64,000 nucleotides of DNA from G965267335 sp965267335 (GTDB lineage Bacteria > Bacteroidota > Bacteroidia > Cytophagales > JAAEPT01), in NCBI GenBank assembly GCA_965267335.1, contig OZ253953.1, positions 1,054,001 to 1,118,000 on the forward strand. Direction: 5' to 3'. The stretch's first letter is position 1; each line of letters starts with the position of its first letter. The notes under the pieces were generated by a model. That model saw only the letters and a program-made list of their open reading frames with translations. It was not told the origin of the DNA and made no database searches. Positions 8,776-16,720 of this stretch are shown here, piece by piece. The translations under genes and the position numbers were made by a program.

Positions 8776-9309
8776 TTAACCTCCTTTTTTAATCTTGTCG
8801 ATAATATTGGTTGTCGAGTATCCTTCTACCAATTCGATAGTTTCAACTCTCCCTCCATTTGCTCTAACAAGATTTGATCCAACGATGAATCGGGGGTCAT
8901 TGGGGTCGGTGCACTCTGCCAAATAGTCATTTCCTTTAACTAAAATGTCTGGAAGAATGACAGAAATGATGTTTTTTGGGGTTTCGTCCGGGAAAGGGAT
9001 AACGAGGTCAACACACTCCAGCGCTGCGATGACTCTCAGGCGACTTTCTTCATTCACAATAGGTCGACTTGGTCCTTTGATGGATTGTATTGATTGGTCA
9101 GTATTTACGGCTACAATAAGCTTGGAGCCAAGCTGACGTGCTTTTTCCAGATAATCAACATGACCGATGTGAAGAATATCGAAGCATCCGTTGGTGAATA
9201 CAACAGTTTCATCAGATTCCTTCCATTGACGAACTAGCTTTTCAGCCTCATCAGGCAACAATATTTTGTTTTTTGCGGGCCTCAAGTTCCAGTTTGTGTT
9301 TTTTGGCAA
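8776..9309 (-). CDS. rfaE2: D-glycero-beta-D-manno-heptose 1-phosphate adenylyltransferase
   Basis: 177 aa nucleotidyltransferase that makes ADP-heptose for the lipopolysaccharide inner core. The nucleotide-binding signature is FTNGCFDILHIGH with HIGH at residues 47-50. The usual kinase half of bifunctional HldE is absent, so this is the split form; the kinase must be encoded elsewhere. The C-terminus contains VETIELVEGYSTT, matching the family's conserved STT segment. The 5' end overlaps the flippase gene by 59 bp, and 1 nt separates it from the zinc peptidase gene, indicating tight cotranscription. Confidence 0.92.
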   Translation of the reverse strand: MPKNTNWNLRPAKNKILLPDEAEKLVRQWKESDETVVFTNGCFDILHIGHVDYLEKARQLGSKLIVAVNTDQSIQSIKGPSRPIVNEESRLRVIAALECVDLVIPFPDETPKNIISVILPDILVKGNDYLAECTDPNDPRFIVGSNLVRANGGRVETIELVEGYSTTNIIDKIKKGG

Positions 9310-10321
9310 TTTTGTTTGAAATCAGCATCGATATAGCACCTACTATAATTACGACTATTGTTTGCCAGCCGTGAAAGATAAATGCAAAGGCAACCGCTTG
9401 ATTATCGTTTATTGCGTAAAGCAATGTCATACCGTGGGGTACAATACTATGATAACTCCCTGTTCCGCCCGGGAGGGGAATGGCCATGGCAACTCCACCG
9501 ATTGCGAAAATGCTTAGTGCAGGCAACAAACCAAGATGTGATGTGGTCGGAAACGCTTTAAGTACCGTGTAAGTCATGAAATAATATAGCACCCATATCA
9601 ACAGAGAGTAAAAAATGAATAATCCTGATCTCTTCAACTTGAACACTGAAAGAAGCCCCTCTTTTAATCCTTTGAGGAAGCCCAGGACTTTTCTTCTGAA
9701 CCAGATATTAATTTTTCGAATTGTCTTTACCAAAATGATTGCTAATATCAACAAACTAATTCCAGCGATTCCAGCTATTAATATCCAGCTTATGCCCCCT
9801 GTTTCTTTCGGATTTTTTGAGAGTTCGTTTTCAAAAAAATAGGTGAGATTGTCGAATTCTATAATAAATCCTACTCCAATACAGACTAGCAAAAAGATGA
9901 CGTCAATTATTCTTTCGGCTACTATAGTACCTAAAGCTGAATCCACAGGTATTTTTTTATTCATTCTATGGACAGATACGCTCCGGGATACTTCGCCTCC
10001 TCTTGGGATTAGCAAATTGACATAATAGCCAATCATAACTCCTAAGAACCCTTCCTTTAATGTGATTTTATGCCCCAAAGGATCAAGTAGTAATTTCCAT
10101 CTTTCAGCCCGGACTACGTGTGCGAGTAGTGCGCAGACAACAGATATCATGAGAAGGCTCAGGTCACCTTGCTTGAAAGTATCGATGATAAACTCCATGC
10201 GAGGTACAGGATTGCCATTTTCATCCTTTACATCTATACTGTTGTAGACAACCCATAGGAGAAAAAACGAGGCTCCGAAGGTGATCGTGTAGAATAATAA
10301 ATTTTTAAGGTTTTTATTCAT
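9251..10321 (-). CDS. Lysylphosphatidylglycerol synthase TM region / YbhN flippase family
   Basis: 356 aa integral membrane protein of the UPF0104 (YbhN, AglD-like) family, with about eight predicted helices. Family marks include an RxxRW motif (VVRAERWKLLLDP), LIPRGGEVSRS and AIPLPGGTGSYH. Relatives are the flippase part of MprF and proteins implicated in envelope lipid or glycolipid handling. No lysyl-transferase domain is attached. It follows panD by 1 nt and overlaps the adenylyltransferase gene downstream, so a link with LPS or lipid assembly is plausible but inferred from neighbours only. Confidence 0.85.
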   Translation of the reverse strand: MNKNLKNLLFYTITFGASFFLLWVVYNSIDVKDENGNPVPRMEFIIDTFKQGDLSLLMISVVCALLAHVVRAERWKLLLDPLGHKITLKEGFLGVMIGYYVNLLIPRGGEVSRSVSVHRMNKKIPVDSALGTIVAERIIDVIFLLVCIGVGFIIEFDNLTYFFENELSKNPKETGGISWILIAGIAGISLLILAIILVKTIRKINIWFRRKVLGFLKGLKEGLLSVFKLKRSGLFIFYSLLIWVLYYFMTYTVLKAFPTTSHLGLLPALSIFAIGGVAMAIPLPGGTGSYHSIVPHGMTLLYAINDNQAVAFAFIFHGWQTIVVIIVGAISMLISNKIAKKHKLELEARKKQNIVA

Positions 10322-10322
10322 T

Positions 10323-10673
10323 TCAATTCAGCCTGTTCCCTTCACCGGGATAAACTAAAAAAGGTTTGAAAGACTTCGCTTCATCAAAGTCCATTCTGGC
10401 ATACGATATAACGATTAATGTATCTCCGACCTGTACTTTGCGTGCTGCGGGCCCGTTCATACAAATCATACCACTTCCTCTTTCACCAACGATAACATAG
10501 GTTTCCAGTCTTTCCCCGTTCTCAATATTCAGAACCTGTACTTTTTCGCCAGCAATCATATTTGCGGCATCCAGTAAATCTTCATCTATGGTTATGCTTC
10601 CTGTGTAATGAAGGTTGGCTTCTGTGACAGTTACACGGTGGATTTTCGATTTCAGTATTTCAATTTCCATCAC
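10323..10673 (-). CDS. panD: Aspartate 1-decarboxylase
   Basis: 116 aa pyruvoyl enzyme that converts L-aspartate to beta-alanine for pantothenate and CoA synthesis. The self-cleavage site is the Gly-Ser of HYTGSITID (G25-S26); cleavage yields the pyruvoyl group on the alpha chain. KIHRVTVTEANLHYTG and the MICMNGPAARKV segment are standard for the family. Two adjacent Met codons begin the frame; either may be used. It lies downstream of panC on the same strand with a 59-bp gap and is followed within 1 nt by the flippase-type gene. Confidence 0.95.
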   Translation of the reverse strand: MMEIEILKSKIHRVTVTEANLHYTGSITIDEDLLDAANMIAGEKVQVLNIENGERLETYVIVGERGSGMICMNGPAARKVQVGDTLIVISYARMDFDEAKSFKPFLVYPGEGNRLN

Positions 10674-10732
10674 TCCCTTTCAGTTGTCCTGCAAAACTAT
10701 GGAAATTAAATAAATTTTCTTCTACAAAATGA

Positions 10733-11566
10733 TTATACAATGACATTATCAATCAATCGGACCCCACCAAACTTTAAAGCAATACAGAATGCTGTTTTAC
10801 ATGGTGTATATTCCAGTAAGCTATCCAAGGTATCAGAGTGAACACAATCAAGATATTCCAACTCAATTCCTTTAGAGATCAGGTTTTGCTTTTCTGTTTC
10901 TAAAATATCTGTAATACTGTATTGATGGACTAATTCTGCGCACTTTGACAGTGTTTCATGAATAAAACCCGCTTGTGCACGATTGACATCACTTAGAAGT
11001 TCGTTGCGCGAGGACATTGCAAGGCCATTTTCCTCCCGAATGATCGGGCATGTAATTACTTGTATAGGAAAAGAAAAGTCCCGGACCAACTGTTTTATCA
11101 AAGCAACCTGCTGTAAATCTTTTTGTCCAAAGTAGGCCCTGTCTGGCTGTGTGATATTGAACAATTTACTGACAACTTGACCTACACCATTAAAATGACC
11201 GGGCCTGTGTGCGCCTTCAAGAATATTTTCGATTTCACCAAAATGGAGTTTTGTCTTTGCGGGGTGTGGGTAAATCTCCTGAACGGAGGGATGAAAGACT
11301 ATCTCAACACCGTTAGTCTTCAACAAACTGAGGTCACCTTCTAAAGTTCTCGGGTACTTTTCAAGGTCCTTCGGGTCGTTGAACTGAGTAGGATTAACAA
11401 AAATGGAGCAAATTGTAATATCATTTTCGTTCCTCGATTTTTCGATCAAAGAGACATGCCCCTGATGCAGGGCACCCATTGTAGGAACAAGCCCAATTGA
11501 TAGGTTCTGGCCCCTTAATGGAAGCAAATAGCTACGCAAATCTACTATGGTATCGAAACGTTTCAA
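10733..11566 (-). CDS. panC: Pantothenate synthetase
   Basis: 277 aa enzyme that joins pantoate and beta-alanine using ATP. The ATP-binding signature MGALHQGH (HxGH at residues 34-37) and the VNPTQFNDPKDLEKYPR segment are intact, as is YFGQKDLQQ. A late substrate loop contains MSSRNELL, the conserved SSRN. Length is normal. It heads the leftward run panC-panD-flippase-adenylyltransferase-peptidase and is divergent from the glycogen-synthase-like gene, an arrangement that recurs in Bacteroidota. Confidence 0.95.
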   Translation of the reverse strand: MKRFDTIVDLRSYLLPLRGQNLSIGLVPTMGALHQGHVSLIEKSRNENDITICSIFVNPTQFNDPKDLEKYPRTLEGDLSLLKTNGVEIVFHPSVQEIYPHPAKTKLHFGEIENILEGAHRPGHFNGVGQVVSKLFNITQPDRAYFGQKDLQQVALIKQLVRDFSFPIQVITCPIIREENGLAMSSRNELLSDVNRAQAGFIHETLSKCAELVHQYSITDILETEKQNLISKGIELEYLDCVHSDTLDSLLEYTPCKTAFCIALKFGGVRLIDNVIV

Positions 11567-11643
11567 GGCTCGCGAAATTAGCTATTTTATTGGTTATGGG
11601 GCATTTGAAAGTAAAATTCCTATGAAAGAAGGGAATATTTGTG

Positions 11644-11651
11644 TATCTTTG
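11644..11651 (+). promoter_or_regulatory. -7 promoter element for the glycogen-synthase-like gene
   Basis: TATCTTTG is an exact TAnnTTTG match 38 nt before ATG 11690. It lies in the 123-bp region divergent from panC. It sits upstream of an in-frame TTG at 11660; the ATG start fits the signal better. Confidence 0.55.
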
Positions 11652-11689
11652 CAAGCTAATTGAAAGACGAAAACCAAATTTTTCCATAT

Positions 11690-12487
11690 ATGTCGAATCT
11701 AAGAATTCTTTATGTATCCAGCGAGATCAGTCCTTTTCTTCAAACAACTAAAGTGGCAGATTTCGTAAGGAAACTACCTCAAGCTATGCAGGAAAAAGGG
11801 ATGGAGATCAGGATTCTGGTCCCCAGGTTCGGTTTGATCAATGAAAGAAAAAACAGACTTCACGAAGTTGTTAGACTTTCAGGAATCAATATTCCGATTG
11901 GTGATGAAGAAAAGCCTTTGATCATCAAGGTTGCATCAATACCAAATGCCAAACTTCAGGTTTATTTTATAGATAACGAAGACTACTTCCACAGGAAGTC
12001 AGTATTTAGTGACAAAGACGGTAATTTTTACGAGGATAATCACGAGAGAGCAATTTTCTTCTGTAAAGGTGTACTTGAGACAGTAAAAAAATTAGGATGG
12101 ATTCCTGATGTTGTACATTGCAACGACTGGATGACTAGTCTTGTGCCACTATACCTAAAAACATCTTATAAAAACGATCCGATATTTAAGGATTCAAAAA
12201 CTGTTTTTACAGTTTATGACAATAGGTTTGATCATAAGTTTGGAAAAGACTTGTTGGAGAAAGTGAAAATGATGGATGTTGAAGATGAAATGTTGGACAC
12301 ATTGAAATCTGCAGACTACAATGGCTTCATCAAAATTGGTGCTGCTTATTCTGACGTAGTAATCAATGCTGATGAAGAGTCTACTAAACTGGTAAGCGAA
12401 GCGAGTCCGAAAAAAGTAGACACAATAGAAAACAATGATGAGTCGTTAGACAACTATTATAATCTATACAACGAACTAGTAGGCTAA
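11690..12487 (+). CDS. Short glycogen/starch-synthase-like protein (GT5 N-terminal fold only)
   Basis: 265 aa, about half a normal glycogen synthase. It matches the GT5 N-terminal Rossmann domain: LRILYVSSEISPF at the start, ILVPRFG, YFIDNEDYFHR, ERAIFFCKGVLE and PDVVHCNDWMTSLVPLYLK. The C-terminal sugar-nucleotide domain is missing. The KTGGL loop that binds ADP-glucose in true synthases is replaced by QTTKV (residues 18-22). It is therefore unlikely to make glycogen by itself. Such short proteins recur in Bacteroidota next to panC and DUF4270 genes, so this is a conserved family, not a local truncation. The next gene begins 1 nt after its stop. Function unknown; an envelope-linked role is suggested by the neighbours DUF4270 and glmS. 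Confidence 0.8.
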   Translation: MSNLRILYVSSEISPFLQTTKVADFVRKLPQAMQEKGMEIRILVPRFGLINERKNRLHEVVRLSGINIPIGDEEKPLIIKVASIPNAKLQVYFIDNEDYFHRKSVFSDKDGNFYEDNHERAIFFCKGVLETVKKLGWIPDVVHCNDWMTSLVPLYLKTSYKNDPIFKDSKTVFTVYDNRFDHKFGKDLLEKVKMMDVEDEMLDTLKSADYNGFIKIGAAYSDVVINADEESTKLVSEASPKKVDTIENNDESLDNYYNLYNELVG

Positions 12488-12488
12488 A

Positions 12489-13826
12489 TTGACTTCAAAA
12501 ACTATAAAATACCTCCGGCTGATATCCATAGCGATATCAGCCTTTTTTGTTGCCTCATGCGATGATCCCGATGATATTGGACTCAACTTGCAGGAACAGG
12601 ATGATATTCTCAATGCTAAACTGGTTGATACTCTGACTATTGAAACAGAGACGGTATTGCTCAACGATATCAATACATCGACCGTTACTGTTCTGCTGAC
12701 AGGTGCATATGATGACCCCTATGTCGGTGATATATCAGCCAACACTTATTTTCAGGTATTGCTGAGTTCAGAAAATCCGGACTTCGGGAGCAATCCGATG
12801 TGTGATTCAATAAAGCTGTTCCTGGATTATAATGGCTATTATTATGGGGATACGTCTGAAACTCAAACTTTAGAAGTATATAAATTGACTGAGGAAATTC
12901 AGGATGATTCGAGTTATACAATAAATAGTACTCTAAATGTTGACCCAACGGCCATTGGATCAACTTATCCGGGATTTTCAGTTTCTCCAACCATAAGTGA
13001 TAGCATAGTTGAAATTTCACTTAATGCTACTTACGGTGATGAAATTATAGCAGCAGGTAATACAACAAATGATCTTTTTGTTCAAAGTATATTTGGCTTA
13101 TCTGTAAGGCCCACCTCTGGTGATTTCAATGGGGCGGTGGTAGGCTTTTTCGCAGGTGGAGATTCGAAAGTTGTACTGTACTATCACAATGATACTGATA
13201 CTTCAACATTTGATTTAAGTATTTCTAGTTCATCTATGAGGTTCAATAATATAGTTGCAGACCGGTCGTCTACATCATTAAGTTCCTTATCAAGTGAAGG
13301 AGATGCGCTATCTACAGCGACTACCTCAAATCAAGGCTTCTTACAGGCGGGTACTGGTCTGGCGACCAAAATATTTCTCCCGAACCTACAACAATTCAGG
13401 GACTCTGTCGGAACGGTTGCTATAAATAGGGCTGAAATTGTTATCTACCCTGTTGATGGATCTGTGACTGGTGAGCATAATGAACCACCTCTATTCCTAA
13501 CCATGTATAAGACCGATAATACCAATCTTATCCTTGAAGATGCGAACGGTGATGCTGAAGTAATTCCAAATGACTTTCATACAGTTTACGGAAGTGGGAT
13601 ACAAGAATTTAACTACGATGAGGATGAAAATGTATATAAATTACGTTTGACGCAGTACATACAAGACTTAATTCTGGAGAATGAAACAAATGGGGGAATG
13701 TTGCTAGTACCAACAATAAACTCAACCAGAGTTACCCGTTTTACTTTCTATGATAATGCTAACTTATCCAATCCGGCAAAGGCTATGAAGTTGCTTCTTT
13801 ACTTCACAAAACTGGATTCAGAATAA
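12489..13826 (+). CDS. DUF4270 lipoprotein
   Basis: 445 aa. Translation appears to start at TTG 12489; no ATG or GTG lies near, and this start gives a proper lipoprotein signal (basic N-terminus, hydrophobic stretch, lipobox FFVASC with Cys24). The mature protein begins with acidic residues (DDPDDIGLNLQ), typical of DUF4270, which often has a surface-export-like acidic stretch after the cysteine. It contains many Ser/Thr-rich beta strands and no catalytic motif. DUF4270 proteins are Bacteroidota outer-membrane-associated lipoproteins of unknown role. The neighbours, a GT5-like gene 1 nt upstream and glmS downstream, form a recurring cluster. Confidence 0.85.
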   Translation: MTSKTIKYLRLISIAISAFFVASCDDPDDIGLNLQEQDDILNAKLVDTLTIETETVLLNDINTSTVTVLLTGAYDDPYVGDISANTYFQVLLSSENPDFGSNPMCDSIKLFLDYNGYYYGDTSETQTLEVYKLTEEIQDDSSYTINSTLNVDPTAIGSTYPGFSVSPTISDSIVEISLNATYGDEIIAAGNTTNDLFVQSIFGLSVRPTSGDFNGAVVGFFAGGDSKVVLYYHNDTDTSTFDLSISSSSMRFNNIVADRSSTSLSSLSSEGDALSTATTSNQGFLQAGTGLATKIFLPNLQQFRDSVGTVAINRAEIVIYPVDGSVTGEHNEPPLFLTMYKTDNTNLILEDANGDAEVIPNDFHTVYGSGIQEFNYDEDENVYKLRLTQYIQDLILENETNGGMLLVPTINSTRVTRFTFYDNANLSNPAKAMKLLLYFTKLDSE

Positions 13827-13904
13827 GAAAGTTGACTATTTTTATGCAACCATGGTCTGCAAATGCAGGTCATCTAATATAACTACCACTTTAATATTAA
13901 AGAT

Positions 13905-15740
13905 ATGTGCGGAATTGTAGGATATGTAGGAGATCGAGAGGCAGCAGGAATATTAATCAAAGGATTACAAAGACTTGAATACAGAGGTTACGATAGTGCA
14001 GGTATTGCCTTGCTGAACGGTAACCTTGAAGTTTATAAAAAGAAGGGTAAAGTTCAGGAGCTTGTAGATTACATCAGTGATAAAGAAGTAAAGAGCACAA
14101 TAGGCATCGGACATACAAGGTGGGCAACACACGGTGAACCTAATGATGTAAATGCGCATCCCCACTACTCATCAGACCGCAAACTAGCAATCATACACAA
14201 CGGAATTATTGAAAACTATGGTTCTTTGCGAAAGGATCTGGAGAATAAAGGATATGAGTTTCACTCAGACACTGACACTGAAGTCCTAATCAATTTCATA
14301 GAAGACATTCAGAAAAAAAATAATTGCTCCCTTGAAGAGTCAGTGAGGCTGGCATTGAATCAGGTTATTGGTGCCTATGCGATCGTAATTCTTTCCAAGG
14401 ATAATCCGGGGCAGTTGATAGCTGCCAGAAAAGGAAGTCCGCTGGTAATTGGAGTTGGTGACAATGAGCATTTTTTAGCTTCCGATGCGACACCGATTAT
14501 TGAGTATACTAACGAGGTAGTGTACCTGGATGATTACGAGATTGCGGTAATTACAAAAGACTCTTTAACAATAAAGAACACAGAGAACGTTGAAAGGACA
14601 CCTGAGGTTCAGGCACTGGAGATGGAGTTGGATGCCATAGAAAAAAGTGGCTACGACTATTTCATGCTGAAAGAGATTATGGAGCAGCCAATCTCTGTGA
14701 GCAACTGTATGCGAGGCAGACTTAATTCAGCAAGCGGAATGCTTCGATTAGGAGGTATCAAAGAGTACATCAACAGATTGGTAGCTGCAGATAGAATTGT
14801 CATTGTGGCTTGTGGAACTTCATGGCATGCGGGTTTGGTTGCGGAGTACTTGTTTGAAGAGTTTGCAAGAATTCCGGTGGAAGTAGAGTATGCTTCAGAG
14901 TTTCGATACCGAAACCCAATAATTAAAGAGAACGATGTCGTAATAGCTATTTCCCAATCTGGAGAGACTGCTGATACACTGGCAGCAATTGAACTTGCCA
15001 AATCAAAAGGTGCGATAATATTCGGGGTTTGTAATGCAGTGGGTTCATCAATTGCACGAGAGTCGCACGAAGGAGCTTATCTACATGCGGGGCCTGAAAT
15101 CGGTGTGGCAAGTACAAAAGCATTTACAGGTCAACTGACTGTTTTGACTATGATGATGCTAAGGATTGCCTACAAAAAAGGAACCGTTACCGAGAGTAAA
15201 TACAGAGAGCTGCTGGTAGAACTGGAGAATATCCCTTCTAAAATTGAAAAGGTACTCCAGACAAATGACCAAATCGTAAAGATTGCTGAGGAGTTTAAGA
15301 ACGCAAGAAACTTTCTGTATCTCGGTAGAGGATATAATTTTCCGGTGGCCCTGGAAGGAGCCCTAAAACTAAAGGAAATTTCATATATCCACGCTGAAGG
15401 ATATCCGGCTGCGGAAATGAAGCACGGTCCGATTGCATTGATTGATGAAGAAATGCCCGTGGTTGTTATTGCCACCAAGGACAGTTCTTATGAGAAAATA
15501 GTTTCTAATATTCAGGAGGTCAAAGCAAGAAAGGGAAGGGTGATAGCTATCGTAACCGAAGGGGATAAGATTATTCCTTCGATGGCTGACTACGTCATTC
15601 CTGTCCCACATACACATGAGGCGTTGACCCCATTGGTTTCTGTGATTCCACTTCAGTTGTTGTCATATCATATTGCGGTTTTGAGAGGGTGTAATGTGGA
15701 TCAACCACGAAACCTTGCCAAGTCAGTTACTGTAGAGTAA
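13905..15740 (+). CDS. glmS: Glutamine--fructose-6-phosphate aminotransferase (isomerizing)
   Basis: 611 aa, full length. It makes glucosamine-6-phosphate from fructose-6-phosphate and glutamine, the entry to UDP-GlcNAc for peptidoglycan and LPS. Cys2 after the initiator Met (MCGIVGYVG) is the glutaminase nucleophile. The N-terminal amidotransferase domain has GHTRWATHG and HNGIIENY; two SIS sugar-isomerase domains follow, with ACGTSWHAG, ISQSGETADT and EIGVASTKAFT. It ends with DQPRNLAKSVTVE, the conserved GlmS tail. A 78-bp gap separates it from the DUF4270 gene. No glmS ribozyme-like element is apparent upstream. Confidence 0.97.
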   Translation: MCGIVGYVGDREAAGILIKGLQRLEYRGYDSAGIALLNGNLEVYKKKGKVQELVDYISDKEVKSTIGIGHTRWATHGEPNDVNAHPHYSSDRKLAIIHNGIIENYGSLRKDLENKGYEFHSDTDTEVLINFIEDIQKKNNCSLEESVRLALNQVIGAYAIVILSKDNPGQLIAARKGSPLVIGVGDNEHFLASDATPIIEYTNEVVYLDDYEIAVITKDSLTIKNTENVERTPEVQALEMELDAIEKSGYDYFMLKEIMEQPISVSNCMRGRLNSASGMLRLGGIKEYINRLVAADRIVIVACGTSWHAGLVAEYLFEEFARIPVEVEYASEFRYRNPIIKENDVVIAISQSGETADTLAAIELAKSKGAIIFGVCNAVGSSIARESHEGAYLHAGPEIGVASTKAFTGQLTVLTMMMLRIAYKKGTVTESKYRELLVELENIPSKIEKVLQTNDQIVKIAEEFKNARNFLYLGRGYNFPVALEGALKLKEISYIHAEGYPAAEMKHGPIALIDEEMPVVVIATKDSSYEKIVSNIQEVKARKGRVIAIVTEGDKIIPSMADYVIPVPHTHEALTPLVSVIPLQLLSYHIAVLRGCNVDQPRNLAKSVTVE

Positions 15741-15795
15741 TTCTGAATCTGGTTGGACATATTACATTTATTCGGACTATATTCGTCCAAACTCA

Positions 15796-16182
15796 ATGCA
15801 TATGTCAAAGAAAGTAATTAATACTTCCAAAGCACCGGAACCTATCGGCCCATATAATCAGGGGATTTTAGCTGGTAATACATTATACGTGTCAGGCCAA
15901 ATAGCCCTGGAAGCATTTTCAGGGGATTTGATTACCAGTAATATTGTTGATGAGACTACTCAAGTAATGGAGAACCTCAAGGCTATTCTCAAGGAAGCGG
16001 GAATGGATTTTGCAAATGTGGTCAAGTGTAGCATTTTCATTTCGAACATGAATAATTTTACTGAGATCAATGAGGTCTATGGAAGTTATTTTCAGGATAT
16101 GGCGCCTGCCAGAGAGACTGTGGAGGTAAGCAAACTTCCGAAGAATGTTAACGTTGAGATTTCCTGCATCGCTGTAAAGTAA
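15796..16182 (+). CDS. RidA family enamine/imine deaminase
   Basis: 128 aa (126 if ATG 15802 is used). RidA proteins hydrolyse reactive enamines or imines released by PLP enzymes such as threonine dehydratase. Family marks are APEPIGPYNQGI, LYVSGQIAL, the late arginine segment MAPARETVEVSKLPKNVNVEISCIA, and a C-terminal glutamate-like environment typical of the trimer's active site. The stop codon overlaps the next start by 1 nt (TAATG), so the two are coupled. Confidence 0.92.
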   Translation: MHMSKKVINTSKAPEPIGPYNQGILAGNTLYVSGQIALEAFSGDLITSNIVDETTQVMENLKAILKEAGMDFANVVKCSIFISNMNNFTEINEVYGSYFQDMAPARETVEVSKLPKNVNVEISCIAVK

Positions 16183-16664
16183 TGCCTCTGTTCCCTTATA
16201 CAAAAAGTGTGATTCCTCTGGCACTTGATGCTGAGACTGCAGAAAATTTACTTAAGCTTACCACAACAAAAACGGAGAACTATCATGAGTTCATCCGAAC
16301 AAGACGTAGTGTTTCATTAGAGAAATTCCAGGGAGTGGTAAAGAATGGCACCTTTAAGATTTCCAAGAAGGTGTACTATCCACAAAATTATTTGCCTTTA
16401 ATCAAGGGTAACTTTGAGCCAACAAAATCCGGATGTGTCGTATTTGTTGAATATAGTCTGTTTCCCGGCACAAAGTTTTTATTCTACCTATGGAGCTTTT
16501 TAACGATTGTCATAGCGCTGGTGTTTTTGTTTTACAAGCCAAATTATCTTTATGCATCACTTGCAATCATATTCTTCCTGCTCAACTACGTGGTAGCGAT
16601 TGCCAATTTTAATATTCACACCAAAGACAGCAAAAAGTTATTGCAGGAAGTATTTGAGTTATAG
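16182..16664 (+). CDS. Small membrane protein of unknown function
   Basis: 160 aa. Residues ~1-100 are soluble with mixed strands; residues ~105-145 form two membrane helices separated by a short KPNY turn (FLFYLWSFLTIVIALVFLFY and an aromatic-rich second helix). The C-terminus returns to the cytoplasm. No motif is recognised. Translation is coupled to the RidA gene by a 1-nt overlap. A -7 box for gltX follows 18 nt after the stop. Confidence 0.7.
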   Translation: MPLFPYTKSVIPLALDAETAENLLKLTTTKTENYHEFIRTRRSVSLEKFQGVVKNGTFKISKKVYYPQNYLPLIKGNFEPTKSGCVVFVEYSLFPGTKFLFYLWSFLTIVIALVFLFYKPNYLYASLAIIFFLLNYVVAIANFNIHTKDSKKLLQEVFEL

Positions 16665-16681
16665 CCCCCTGAATTATGACT

Positions 16682-16689
16682 TACATTTG
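16682..16689 (+). promoter_or_regulatory. -7 promoter element for gltX
   Basis: TACATTTG is an exact TAnnTTTG match, 31 nt before the gltX ATG. A TTTG at 16653 is the nearest -33 candidate but the spacing is about 25 bp, longer than ideal. Confidence 0.5.
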
Positions 16690-16720
16690 TTAATTTTACT
16701 GGTATTGATTCATTAATGAA

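Noticed and set aside
15753..15790. TTGGAC / GTCCAA inverted repeat between glmS and ridA
   Set aside because: The arms are short and the 26-nt loop is long; no T tract, so neither terminator nor operator is supported.
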